Origin: a virus
Reading direction: 5' to 3' (one strand)
IMG/VR virus record: IMGVR_UViG_3300046467_000823
Span: 1 to 42,198 of that record
Length of the DNA stretch: 42,198 nt
Made by a program: the position numbers and the translations under genes
In this document: positions 34,133 through 41,596 of the stretch, piece by piece
How positions within the stretch are numbered: position 1 is the first letter of the stretch
Layout of the letters: every line of letters starts with the position of its first letter
Notes under the pieces: generated by a model
What the model saw: only the letters and a program-made list of their open reading frames with translations
Database searches by the model: none
What the model was told of the DNA's origin: nothing

Positions 34133-34576
34133 ATGATCCTTATAGCACACAGAGGCAACACTGCCGGCATCAATCCTGAACGTGAAAATACTGTTGCATA
34201 CATCAACGAAGCACTGGAAAAAGGATACCATTGCGAAATAGATATATGTAAATGGGATAACGACCTAGGAAAATTTTATCTAGGACACGACGAGCCAACA
34301 GAAGTAGTTGATCGAGAGTGGTTGAAAGATAACAACTTATGGTGCCATGCTAAAAGTTATAATGCATTAGAAGCCATGATGGCAATGGGAATACATTGTT
34401 TCTTTCACAAAGGAGATGACTACACGCTAACCTCAAATGGTTGGATATGGGCATATCCGGGTATGCCAGGCGGTGTAAAAACAATCGCAGTGCATCCAGA
34501 AAAACTTAATCCTGAAGAAGTAAAAAAATTTGCAGGTATATGCGGAGACAACATAGAAAAATATAAAAATGATTAA
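34133..34576 (+). CDS. Short GDPD-like (glycerophosphodiester phosphodiesterase family) protein
   Basis: GDPD hallmarks are present: LIAHRGN (H6, R7), ENT (19-21 region), EIDI (E35, D37) and YLGHDEPT (H52, D53), i.e. the metal and general acid/base residues. At 147 aa it is much shorter than most GDPDs (about 240 aa). The later barrel strands are reduced to LWCHAK, CFFHKGDD and WIWAYPG. Such mini-GDPD proteins occur next to sugar-nucleotide genes and may act on a sugar phosphodiester or phosphoglycerol substituent. It overlaps the HAD gene by 8 bases. Confidence 0.75.
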   Translation: MILIAHRGNTAGINPERENTVAYINEALEKGYHCEIDICKWDNDLGKFYLGHDEPTEVVDREWLKDNNLWCHAKSYNALEAMMAMGIHCFFHKGDDYTLTSNGWIWAYPGMPGGVKTIAVHPEKLNPEEVKKFAGICGDNIEKYKND

Positions 34577-35105
34577 ACTTATAGTACTAGACGTTGATGG
34601 TATTCTTACAGATGGCAAAAAATATTACAATCGTGATGGTGATGTTGTAATGAAAACGTTTTGTGATAAAGATTGGACAGCAATAAAAAGATTTCGTGCT
34701 ATGGACATACCAGTTGTATTTTTAACAGGTGATCCTTTTAACGAATCTATTGCACGTAATAGAAATATAGATGTTATTGTGAATAGAAAAGATGGCAAAC
34801 ATACAGACAAATCTGAGTTTATAAATGAATTGGCCGAAAAACACAGAATAACGCTTGGCCAAATCGCTTACGCTGGAGATGACATATTTGATATTGAAAT
34901 AATGAAAAAAATTAAATGGAGTTTTTGTCCAATGAACTCTCCTTTAATTGTACAAAATTATGCAGATGTGATAGATGCTAATAGTGGTGAAAATTTTGTA
35001 GTTGCACTTTTTGAATTACTTGAAGATTATAAATTGATTCCAAAAGAAGATTTTGACGAACATCTAAAAAAAGTTTATGCACTAGACGAAAAGGAAAAAT
35101 TTTAA
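34569..35105 (+). CDS. HAD phosphatase of the KdsC/GmhB kind
   Basis: Motif I is IVLDVDGILTDG (D8, D10), with KdsC-style GKKYYNRDGDVVMKTFCDKDW following. Motif II is VVFLTGD, the conserved Lys is near KHTDKSEF, and motif IV is AYAGDDIFD. At 178 aa with no cap it is the size of KdsC (Kdo-8-phosphate phosphatase) and of GmhB-type enzymes that dephosphorylate heptose bisphosphate. It is translated between the GDPD-like gene (8-base overlap) and the kinase (TAATG overlap), so it likely acts in one pathway with them. Confidence 0.87.
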   Translation: MIKLIVLDVDGILTDGKKYYNRDGDVVMKTFCDKDWTAIKRFRAMDIPVVFLTGDPFNESIARNRNIDVIVNRKDGKHTDKSEFINELAEKHRITLGQIAYAGDDIFDIEIMKKIKWSFCPMNSPLIVQNYADVIDANSGENFVVALFELLEDYKLIPKEDFDEHLKKVYALDEKEKF

Positions 35106-35782
35106 TGCACGATATTACTCTATACGGACACATGACAGTTGACAGAATATTTGATGGCTTTGAAGAACGTCAAACATTAGGTGCTATGGCTAATATGTGG
35201 AGAACATTTAAACAAATTGCTCCTGAATTAGATATTGGTTTATGTCCTACATCAATTGGTGAAGCAATGGTGTATATAGATAGAGATTCCAGCACAAGAT
35301 ATTCAAACTTTGTACCTGATATTAAAACAAACAAACCTATTATACAACAATCAAAAATATCACACGCACTTTATATTAACAAACTATTAGATGTAAGTTG
35401 GTTACCAAACTTAACTGGAAAAATATCTGCAGATGTGTGTGCGGGTAAAAAAGTAGATACAAATCTACTACAATATGTAGATTATTTTTTTATTGCTGAT
35501 GAAGATGCGTATGGTGATTTATCAACAATGTGTAAAGATACAAAAGGCTATGTAATACTACATACAAACAAAAGCAGTGTTGTATCTGATGGAAAAACAG
35601 AAACTTCATACAAAATAAACGACTCGTTGTTTGTTGAAAAAAGTAACGTGCTTGGAGCAGGCGATATGTTTGCTAGTAGTTTTTTGTACGGTCTAAACAA
35701 AAAAGATCCTATAGATCAAATACAAAAATATGCACATGAAATTACAAGTAAACTAATTACAAGTGCTAATGAAAAAATATAA
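35105..35782 (+). CDS. Short PfkB-family sugar kinase-like protein
   Basis: The PfkB signature NVLGAGDMFASSFLYGL is near residues 180-196. It supplies the catalytic Asp and the anion hole G-A-G-D. The start TLYGHMTVDRIF resembles the first strand of ribokinases. At 225 aa it is shorter than usual (about 300), with the lid and substrate loops (residues 30-90) trimmed, so activity should be checked. In HldE the PfkB domain phosphorylates heptose-7-phosphate at C1. Overlap with both neighbours places it in the same operon as the HAD phosphatase and nucleotidyltransferase. Confidence 0.8.
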   Translation: MHDITLYGHMTVDRIFDGFEERQTLGAMANMWRTFKQIAPELDIGLCPTSIGEAMVYIDRDSSTRYSNFVPDIKTNKPIIQQSKISHALYINKLLDVSWLPNLTGKISADVCAGKKVDTNLLQYVDYFFIADEDAYGDLSTMCKDTKGYVILHTNKSSVVSDGKTETSYKINDSLFVEKSNVLGAGDMFASSFLYGLNKKDPIDQIQKYAHEITSKLITSANEKI

Positions 35783-36923
35783 TTTACTTCTACCAATTGC
35801 TGGCAAGGCCCAAAGATTTCTTGACGCTGGGTACACAATGCCAAAGCCTTTGATACTTGCAAGAAACAAACACGTAATCGATTGGGCACTAGAATCTGTA
35901 GACTTATTAGAGTGCAATTTAATATTCATGGTAAGAGTTGATCACATATACAATTTCAGCATTGATAAAATATTAAAACAAAAGTTTGGTGACGACATAA
36001 CAATTATTAAAATAAACAAAGTAACACGCGGTGCTTTAGAAACTTGTACGTTGGCAAGAGAATATGTTGATAACGATTTGCCTTTAATAATTTACACTCC
36101 GGATGTTTATTTTGGTCCAAAGTTTTATCCAAATACTATCAACAAAGATGCAGATGGATTCTTATTAACTTTTACTGCTAATAGTCCGGATCATAGTTAT
36201 TCTGAATACGGAGAAGATGGCGTAGTAACTAATGTTGTTGAGAAAGAAGTAATATCAAAAGAAGCAAACGTAGGACTGTATTATTTCCGGACAGGCAAAT
36301 TATTTTTAAAATATGCAGACGAAGTTATTAATAGCAATATGCTTGTTAAAAATGAATTTTATATTGCACCTATGTACAATTTAATGATAAGAGATGGATT
36401 AAAAATTACGGCGGCCAATACTGAAAAGATGCACGTACTAGGTACGCCCCATCAATTTGAATTTTTTGTTAAGCGAGTTATAACAAGATTTGGGGATAAA
36501 CCTATTGCTATTGCTAGTGACCATTCAGGTTTTGAAATAAAAGAATTATGTAAACAAATATTTGGTGAACTTACTTTACCTTATATTGATGTTGGAACAT
36601 ACACAGATAAGGCTTGTGACTATCCGGATTATGTTTTACAGGTTACTAAACTAATTCAATCAAATGAATGTTCTCATGGTATAAGTTTTTGTCGTTCAGG
36701 GCAAGGAGCAAATATTACTGCTAATAAAGTAAAAGGTATAATTTCTGCGTTGTGTTTTGATGAATACACAGCCGAGTATTCTATAAAACATAATTGCTGT
36801 AATCACTTTTCAATTCCTTCAAAATACGTAAATAAAAATGACCTAAAAAGAATTATTAAGAGAATGCTTGAAACTTCTTTTGATGGTGGTAGACATTTTA
36901 CAAGACTTTTTAAACTTTTATAA
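35769..36923 (+). CDS. Fusion: sugar nucleotidyltransferase + RpiB-type sugar-phosphate isomerase
   Basis: I choose ATG 35769 (384 aa), and an in-frame GTG at 35763 would add two residues. Residues 1-240 are an NTP-transferase domain: LLPIAGKAQRF (nucleotide loop), MPKPLI, IYTPDVYFGP (metal Asp) and FLLTFTANSPDHSYSE. Residues 243-352 are RpiB/LacAB-like: IAIASDHSGFEIKELC, YIDVGTYTDKACDYPDY, SFCRSGQGANITANKVKGI and CFDEYTAEYSIKHNCCNHF. The catalytic Cys is kept (FCRSGQG) though CGTG is changed to CRSG. A protein joining isomerisation and nucleotidyl activation suggests one NDP-sugar pathway. Confidence 0.87.
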   Translation: MKKYNLLLPIAGKAQRFLDAGYTMPKPLILARNKHVIDWALESVDLLECNLIFMVRVDHIYNFSIDKILKQKFGDDITIIKINKVTRGALETCTLAREYVDNDLPLIIYTPDVYFGPKFYPNTINKDADGFLLTFTANSPDHSYSEYGEDGVVTNVVEKEVISKEANVGLYYFRTGKLFLKYADEVINSNMLVKNEFYIAPMYNLMIRDGLKITAANTEKMHVLGTPHQFEFFVKRVITRFGDKPIAIASDHSGFEIKELCKQIFGELTLPYIDVGTYTDKACDYPDYVLQVTKLIQSNECSHGISFCRSGQGANITANKVKGIISALCFDEYTAEYSIKHNCCNHFSIPSKYVNKNDLKRIIKRMLETSFDGGRHFTRLFKLL

Positions 36924-36924
36924 A

Positions 36925-37557
36925 ATGCTTATTCATAACAATAAACCGCAATTTATATTTGTTGCGGTACCTAAAACTGGTACAACAACAATACAAAATT
37001 TTATGAGGGACAATCATGTGTTTCCAGAACTTGCTACAAAAAAATGCAAATGGCTTATTGGAGATTATCATTGTAGCATAGAAGAGATATACAAAAAATA
37101 TAAGATTAATGATACAAAAAATTATTTTAAATTTGCATTCCATCGAAACCCGTGGGATAGAATGGTTTCCTTTTGGCATGACTACACAACAGACCGTTTA
37201 CATCTTACTTGGTCAAAAGATTTACTAGACTACAAGAACTTTGAAACATTTGTACTAGAGTTCCAAAACAGTAAATGGCGCTATCACAAAAACTTCAAAC
37301 CAACTGTTGAATATACACACATCAACGGTAAACAAGAGGTTGATAAAATAGGAATCTATGAGAACTTTATAGACGATATAAAGTATTGTTTTGCAAAAAT
37401 TAATCTGCCATATGATAAGTTTTCACATACAAAAAAACTTAGGAGAGCACCACGTGAGAAAAATTACAAGACATATTATAACAATGAAAAAATAATTCAA
37501 GCAGTTGCAGACGCATTTGCCGATGACATAAAATTATTTGGAGATAAATTTGACTAA
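36925..37557 (+). CDS. Sulfotransferase-like protein (PAPS-dependent)
   Basis: The start at ATG 36925, right after the previous TAA, gives 210 aa. A longer version from 36868 would overlap the fusion gene. The 5'-phosphosulfate loop is VAVPKTGTTTIQNF (residues 14-26). The 3'-phosphate motif is FAFHRNPWDRMVSFWHDY near 70-87. The rest has the family helix pattern ending in AFADDIKLFGD. It resembles sulfotransferase family 2-type carbohydrate enzymes. It would sulfate a sugar hydroxyl if PAPS is available in the cell. No PAPS synthesis gene is in the window. Confidence 0.87.
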   Translation: MLIHNNKPQFIFVAVPKTGTTTIQNFMRDNHVFPELATKKCKWLIGDYHCSIEEIYKKYKINDTKNYFKFAFHRNPWDRMVSFWHDYTTDRLHLTWSKDLLDYKNFETFVLEFQNSKWRYHKNFKPTVEYTHINGKQEVDKIGIYENFIDDIKYCFAKINLPYDKFSHTKKLRRAPREKNYKTYYNNEKIIQAVADAFADDIKLFGDKFD

Positions 37558-38314
37558 TTGTTTAATATTAACACACGCATTTGTTAAAGAAAACGAAGTT
37601 CATAAATTAGAACCTTTAAACTTTGCACTCAAGCATTGGCGTTATAACAATCCAGATAGTTATATTATTTTAGCAGGACACGGACTACGACCAAATGTAG
37701 AAAATTGTGATTATGTACATTGGGAAGAAACAATAAATGATAAAGATATAAACGTTGGACATCCTCGTTTATGTAACATAGCATACGATCATGCTACAGA
37801 AAAAGGATTTACTAAAATCTTAAAATCACGTTCTGACTCAATTCATTTGATAAAAAACATTGCCGACTACTCGGATACGTTGCTAAAAGACAAACAGATG
37901 TTAATTACTCAGCAAACCACTATTGATAGACCACAGATGGGTGATTTGTTTTTATACGGAAACTTAAATTTTATAAAACAATGTTGGAATATTAATACGT
38001 GGTATCCTACTAATACAGGTGTAACAAGTTTAGCAAATAACTTTATGTCAGTTTGTGAAGAGGAAAATTGGCACGATGCTTGTATTAATAATCTTTCTTT
38101 TGTTAATATCTACAATATTAAATGGATATGTTTACAAAAAAACTGGACAGTAGTACAAAACAATCAACAACAAGTACTTGATAACAATTTGCCTGATTGG
38201 CATAATCATCTTTGGGGTAGCAAACAAAAATGGCATACATGGGACAAAGATGGAAAGTTTGTTTATTCAAAACCAAAAGTTGGAAGAATAACTACAGAAA
38301 AGGATTGGCAATGA
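37550..38314 (+). CDS. WavE-like putative glycosyltransferase (TTG start)
   Basis: I place the start at TTG 37550 because GGAG (37540-37543) lies 6 bases upstream. The alternative TTG 37538 has no such support. The protein reads NCLILTHAFVKENEVHKLEP, then YIILAGHG, FTKILKSRSDSIHLIKN (an R-x-D pattern like WavE proteins), DRPQMGDLFLYGN and WYPTNTGVTSLANNF. It is about 254 aa and soluble. It overlaps the sulfotransferase by 8 bases and shares ATGA with the next gene. WavE proteins work in LPS core and O-antigen synthesis. The match is by pattern. Confidence 0.55.
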   Translation: MTNCLILTHAFVKENEVHKLEPLNFALKHWRYNNPDSYIILAGHGLRPNVENCDYVHWEETINDKDINVGHPRLCNIAYDHATEKGFTKILKSRSDSIHLIKNIADYSDTLLKDKQMLITQQTTIDRPQMGDLFLYGNLNFIKQCWNINTWYPTNTGVTSLANNFMSVCEEENWHDACINNLSFVNIYNIKWICLQKNWTVVQNNQQQVLDNNLPDWHNHLWGSKQKWHTWDKDGKFVYSKPKVGRITTEKDWQ

Positions 38315-39036
38315 AAATAGCAGTTTGTATAAGTGGAATATCAAGCAGGATACCTGAATACGAAAAAGTTATAGACTTGCAAAGAAAAGTGTTCGGCAAG
38401 TACGATTTCTTTTTTCAACAATGGGAAGGGTATCCAGAACCAAATGTACCAAATTGTGAATTCAATCCAGAACCAAAATGGGATTACCATTGTATACTTG
38501 AAGCAAAGGTAAAACCAGACTGCAACATTTATAGAAGATATACACAACCGGGTGGTAAAATAGAACGTAAAGGATTGGCAAAACAATTTACGTATTCGGC
38601 AAATCAAATTATATCACACGCACATCTAGTAGATAGTTTACCAAAAGAGTACACGCATATTATTAAAACAAGATTTGATACATTAGTATCAACAAAAGTA
38701 AACTTTGAACCTTATATAGAAATGCTATTAGACGGATGGAATATAGGATTTTACCAAGGCGGAAAAGATAACCTAACTCCTAAACACAAACTTGTAGAAT
38801 ATGATCATACAGGACCAAGATGTAAATGGAGATTGTTTGATCATTTATTATTTCACCCTCGTGATAGACTAAAGAATGTTTTTAAATTAAAACAAGAACA
38901 AAAGTTATTAGGTGCAGAGTGGGGTTGGTATCAGTTGCTTATTGATCAGTGGGGCGATTTAAAATATAAAAATGTTGCTGGTGGCGAATCGTTATACAGG
39001 TGTACAAGACATCCATTACAATGGGATCAGTTCTAA
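38311..39036 (+). CDS. Putative glycosyltransferase-like protein (241 aa)
   Basis: Start ATG 38311 shares ATGA with the previous stop. An earlier in-frame start at 38230 lies inside the upstream gene. The sequence has KIAVCISGISSRIPEYEKVI, YDFFFQQWEGYPEP, THIIKTRFDTLVSTKVNFEP (the same K-x-R-x-D pattern as the gene before it), RLFDHLLFHPRD and AEWGWYQLLIDQWG. The gene before it probably belongs to the same superfamily. It ends in a TAATG overlap with the FkbM gene. Activity is inferred, not shown by a catalytic motif. Confidence 0.55.
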   Translation: MKIAVCISGISSRIPEYEKVIDLQRKVFGKYDFFFQQWEGYPEPNVPNCEFNPEPKWDYHCILEAKVKPDCNIYRRYTQPGGKIERKGLAKQFTYSANQIISHAHLVDSLPKEYTHIIKTRFDTLVSTKVNFEPYIEMLLDGWNIGFYQGGKDNLTPKHKLVEYDHTGPRCKWRLFDHLLFHPRDRLKNVFKLKQEQKLLGAEWGWYQLLIDQWGDLKYKNVAGGESLYRCTRHPLQWDQF

Positions 39037-39752
39037 TGAAAACATACGATTACTATGGATGGAAAGTTTCAGCTGATGATCCAGGACCTAATACTCTAAA
39101 GGAAAGAGGTATAGATATAACGTTAGAGGGAGAGCAAGATATCAAAAAAATTAGCGACTTACTTACTAACAAAAGAACAGTTGTTGAGGCTGGAGTTTGT
39201 TATGGATTCGCAACGCCTGTGTTGAGTAAACATTTTAATCATGTACATACATTTGATTTTCCAAATGATATATTTGATTGTTTTAAAGTTAACATGGAAC
39301 GACTTAAAATTGAAAACATAACCATACACTCTTATGGATTAGGAGAAAAAGAATTGGACGTAAAACTCGCAGACAGGTTCCAACGGAAAAAATTTGTGCG
39401 AGGGTCATTAAACACTAGCGTTGTGGATAACTCAACAATGTTGAGAGACGCTGATAAGCCATACGTGAAGGAAAAGACATATCAAGTTAAACCGCTTGAC
39501 CACTTGAATCTAATTGATGTTGACCTCATTATGATAGACACAGAAGGATATGAACTGCTAGTTCTCAAAGGAGCAACACAAACAATACAAAAATATTCTC
39601 CTGTGCTTGTAATAGAATTTTCTTTAAAGAAGATGCTTTCATCAAAATATGGTTACAATTACAAGCATTTGCACGACTACCTAACCAGCATAGGGTACAT
39701 ACACAAGAGGAACCTCAATAAAGTCGATAGAGTATATGTGCGTAAAGCGTAA
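39036..39752 (+). CDS. FkbM-family methyltransferase (fourth in the window)
   Basis: The SAM motif is TVVEAGVCYGFATPVL (residues 48-63), with E-x-G in place of the usual D-x-G. The FkbM signature is DLIMIDTEGYELLVLKGA near 170-187, followed by LVIEFSLKKMLSS. At 238 aa it is complete. The start overlaps the previous stop by one base. Its last codons (GTG CGT AAA GCG TAA) hold the first two copies of a GCGTAA repeat that continues into the downstream spacer. Possible target: a glycan made by the second island. Confidence 0.88.
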   Translation: MKTYDYYGWKVSADDPGPNTLKERGIDITLEGEQDIKKISDLLTNKRTVVEAGVCYGFATPVLSKHFNHVHTFDFPNDIFDCFKVNMERLKIENITIHSYGLGEKELDVKLADRFQRKKFVRGSLNTSVVDNSTMLRDADKPYVKEKTYQVKPLDHLNLIDVDLIMIDTEGYELLVLKGATQTIQKYSPVLVIEFSLKKMLSSKYGYNYKHLHDYLTSIGYIHKRNLNKVDRVYVRKA

Positions 39753-39805
39753 ATTTTTATATTGCGTAAATGTATTTTTTTATGCGTAAGCATAAGTTTG
39801 CGTAA
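39740..39805 (+). repeat. Five GCGTAA direct repeats at the end of the second sugar island
   Basis: Copies lie at 39740, 39747, 39764, 39784 and 39800 (starts), with a T or A-rich context (TTGCGTAAA twice). They span the gene end and the 112-base spacer before the small basic ORF. An AAAAGG/CCTTTT hairpin (39806-39811 and 39822-39827, 10-base loop) follows directly. Iterated hexamers like this often bind a regulator or mark an origin or recombination site. Confidence 0.55.
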
Positions 39806-39864
39806 AAAAGGTTACACCCCTCCTTTTGAATCTGATAATTACAAGCAACAATGAGAGCAATATT

Positions 39865-40065
39865 ATGGGAATACATTATACATATAAAGCCCAAGAAGGC
39901 GCACGAAGAGCTAAAAAACAAGCTAAACAAATGGAACGCCAACAACTCTCTCATAAAAGACAACTCTTAAAAAAGCAACAAACTAACAACGACGACTTGT
40001 ATGTTGTTCCTAAGGGTGTTACACTAACACTAGATATGATAACAGACCCAAGAAGAAACAAATGA
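39865..40065 (+). CDS. Small highly basic protein (66 aa)
   Basis: ATG 39865 is preferred over an in-frame TTG at 39826. The first 40 residues are a charged Lys/Arg/Gln helix (EGARRAKKQAKQMERQQ), and the end is DLYVVPKGVTLTLDMITDPRR. It is likely RNA/DNA- or ribosome-binding by charge. It overlaps the next ORF by 4 bases (ATGA). No known homologue was recognised. Confidence 0.65.
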   Translation: MGIHYTYKAQEGARRAKKQAKQMERQQLSHKRQLLKKQQTNNDDLYVVPKGVTLTLDMITDPRRNK

Positions 40066-40238
40066 TTAAAGAAGAAAAATCATGCCCTTGTGGACGATCA
40101 CCTACAGGAATTTGCGTAGGCTGGCATAAATTGACGGAAGAAGATTATAAAAAAAAGAAAGAGAAATATGATCAATTAACCGAATATGACAAGAGCCGAG
40201 CGTTTCATCCAAGAGCAATTGATGGGTTTGGAGAATAA
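40062..40238 (+). CDS. Small CDGSH-like Cys/His protein (58 aa)
   Basis: This 58-codon ORF starts at the ATGA overlap. It carries C8, C10, S13, C18 and H22 in CPCGRSPTGICVGWH. This is close to the CDGSH iron-sulfur motif (C-x-C-x2-S-x3-P-x-C-D-G-S-H), but one residue shorter between Ser and Cys and with V for D. The remainder is a charged helix (LTEEDYKKKKEKYDQL). A [2Fe-2S] cluster or zinc is plausible. Its TAA and the next ATG share a base. Confidence 0.65.
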   Translation: MIKEEKSCPCGRSPTGICVGWHKLTEEDYKKKKEKYDQLTEYDKSRAFHPRAIDGFGE

Positions 40239-40423
40239 TGGTATTCAGTATTAGCAGTCACCAAATGTATCGATTTCCTTGTATTGGTGTATGCAGTATT
40301 GATAATGAAAGCGGTTATTGTTTAGGGTGCAGTCGTACCGAAGAAGAAGTGTACAAATGGGAAGATGCTAACGTAACTGATGAATGGAAAAAAAAATTGT
40401 TAGAGGAGTTAAAGAAAAGATGA
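40238..40423 (+). CDS. DUF1289-family small Cys-rich protein (61 aa)
   Basis: The DUF1289 signature PCIGVCSIDNESGYCLGCSRT is at about residues 14-34, followed by EEEVYKWEDANVTDEWK. Four cysteines (C-x4-C...C-x2-C) likely bind a metal or iron-sulfur cluster. Bacterial family members are small and of unknown function. It overlaps its neighbours at both ends, in a run of four tiny genes ahead of the radical SAM genes. Confidence 0.8.
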   Translation: MVFSISSHQMYRFPCIGVCSIDNESGYCLGCSRTEEEVYKWEDANVTDEWKKKLLEELKKR

Positions 40424-40596
40424 TAAGCAACTATACAACAAGCCTGGCTACGCATTTATATAATCGTATAGATACGCACCAAAATAATCCTGTAATTAAA
40501 CGGACGCGACCAATGACTTGGCCGGCAGGTTTATATTTTACAGCAACAGATTTAACCAAGTGGATAGCAGAGCATGATAAATCAGAGACTATTTGA
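40420..40596 (+). CDS. Small hypothetical protein (58 aa)
   Basis: ATG 40420 overlaps the preceding TGA (ATGA), making 58 aa. An in-frame ATG at 40384 would lie in the DUF1289 gene. The sequence has TTSLATHLYNRIDTHQNNP and TWPAGLYFTATDLTKWIAEH, with no cysteine. It overlaps the radical SAM gene by 23 bases. Function is unknown. Confidence 0.55.
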   Translation: MISNYTTSLATHLYNRIDTHQNNPVIKRTRPMTWPAGLYFTATDLTKWIAEHDKSETI

Positions 40597-41596
40597 TCAT
40601 TATAACATAGACACAAAGAAGAATTTACAGATTAAAACTAGATGCCCTAGGCCATATGATACTATTCTAATAGATAAAAATGGCTCATGTTATGCTTGTG
40701 AATGCACATCGTGGCTTCCCCAAAGCATAGGAAACTTACAATTAAAAACGTTAGATGATATTATTAATTCCAAAATGCAACAACATTTACAAAGTTCTAT
40801 TACAGACGGGACCTATCGCTACTGCAACAACAAACAGTGTGCTTGGTTGCTTGACAAGAAGAACCCACCGGAATGGAAGGCACAAACTCCCGAAAGAAAG
40901 ATCAAGCATCTACGACTGGCCATAGACGACTCTTGTAACCTGAGATGTCCTAGTTGCAGGAAAGGGCTGATATTCCACAAAGAAGGCTCTGCATATAATA
41001 TTGGAATCAAACTCGCTGACCGCATCAATGAATGGTTGTATGATTACAAGTTTCCTTTGCAAGTCCACATAGGCTCGGACGGTGATCCATTTGCTTCACA
41101 CGTGTACAGGCATTTTATGGAACAGACACCGGAACGTAACAACATCAAATACAGCATACTAACCAACGCACTAATGTTTAAGGAGTTCCACACACGGGTA
41201 CCTTATGTCATCAATAACATGGAAGAACTAGGGGTCAGCATAGACGGAGCATCAAAAGAAACATATGAGAGATTAAGACTGGGCGGCAAGTGGGATAAAG
41301 TAAATGAGAACCTAGAGTGCATATCACAGTTGAAAAAGAAATATGGTTTTAGATTTATACTGCACTTTGTTGTACAGAAAGAGAATTACCATGAGATGGA
41401 AGATATAATCGAACTGGGGAAACAATATGGTGCTGACCGGGTGTGGCTCAATAGAATAACAGATTGGCAAACGTTCACAGACTTCAACTGGTACGATGTC
41501 GTTGCTCCCGCACACCCTGAACACAAACAGTTTCAGGAAGAGTTCGCAAGGATAAAAACAACTAACAACTTTGTGGAGTATGCTACACTAGAATGA
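40574..41596 (+). CDS. Radical SAM enzyme with an N-terminal SPASM-like domain (340 aa)
   Basis: The radical SAM cluster site is DSCNLRCPSC, with C121-x3-C125-x2-C128. A further cysteine-rich block precedes it: C24, C39, C42, C44, C84 and C89, in CPRPYDTILIDKNGSCYACE and YCNNKQCAWL. It looks like a SPASM auxiliary-cluster domain, including the phrase QSIGNLQLKTLDDIINS. SPASM normally follows the barrel, and here it comes first. Later LGVSIDGASKETYERLRLGG is the standard rSAM/SPASM strand. Substrates of such enzymes are peptides or sugars. ATGA overlap with the next radical SAM gene. Confidence 0.87.
   Translation: MINQRLFDHYNIDTKKNLQIKTRCPRPYDTILIDKNGSCYACECTSWLPQSIGNLQLKTLDDIINSKMQQHLQSSITDGTYRYCNNKQCAWLLDKKNPPEWKAQTPERKIKHLRLAIDDSCNLRCPSCRKGLIFHKEGSAYNIGIKLADRINEWLYDYKFPLQVHIGSDGDPFASHVYRHFMEQTPERNNIKYSILTNALMFKEFHTRVPYVINNMEELGVSIDGASKETYERLRLGGKWDKVNENLECISQLKKKYGFRFILHFVVQKENYHEMEDIIELGKQYGADRVWLNRITDWQTFTDFNWYDVVAPAHPEHKQFQEEFARIKTTNNFVEYATLE

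Noticed and set aside
39806-39827. AAAAGG/CCTTTT hairpin as an intrinsic terminator
   Set aside because: The stem is only six mostly A-T pairs and no clear U-run follows; kept only as context of the GCGTAA repeat.
40384-40596. Small ORFs before the radical SAM genes as RiPP precursor peptides
   Set aside because: Two of the ORFs look like metal-binding proteins and none shows a leader/core arrangement; kept only as a remote option.
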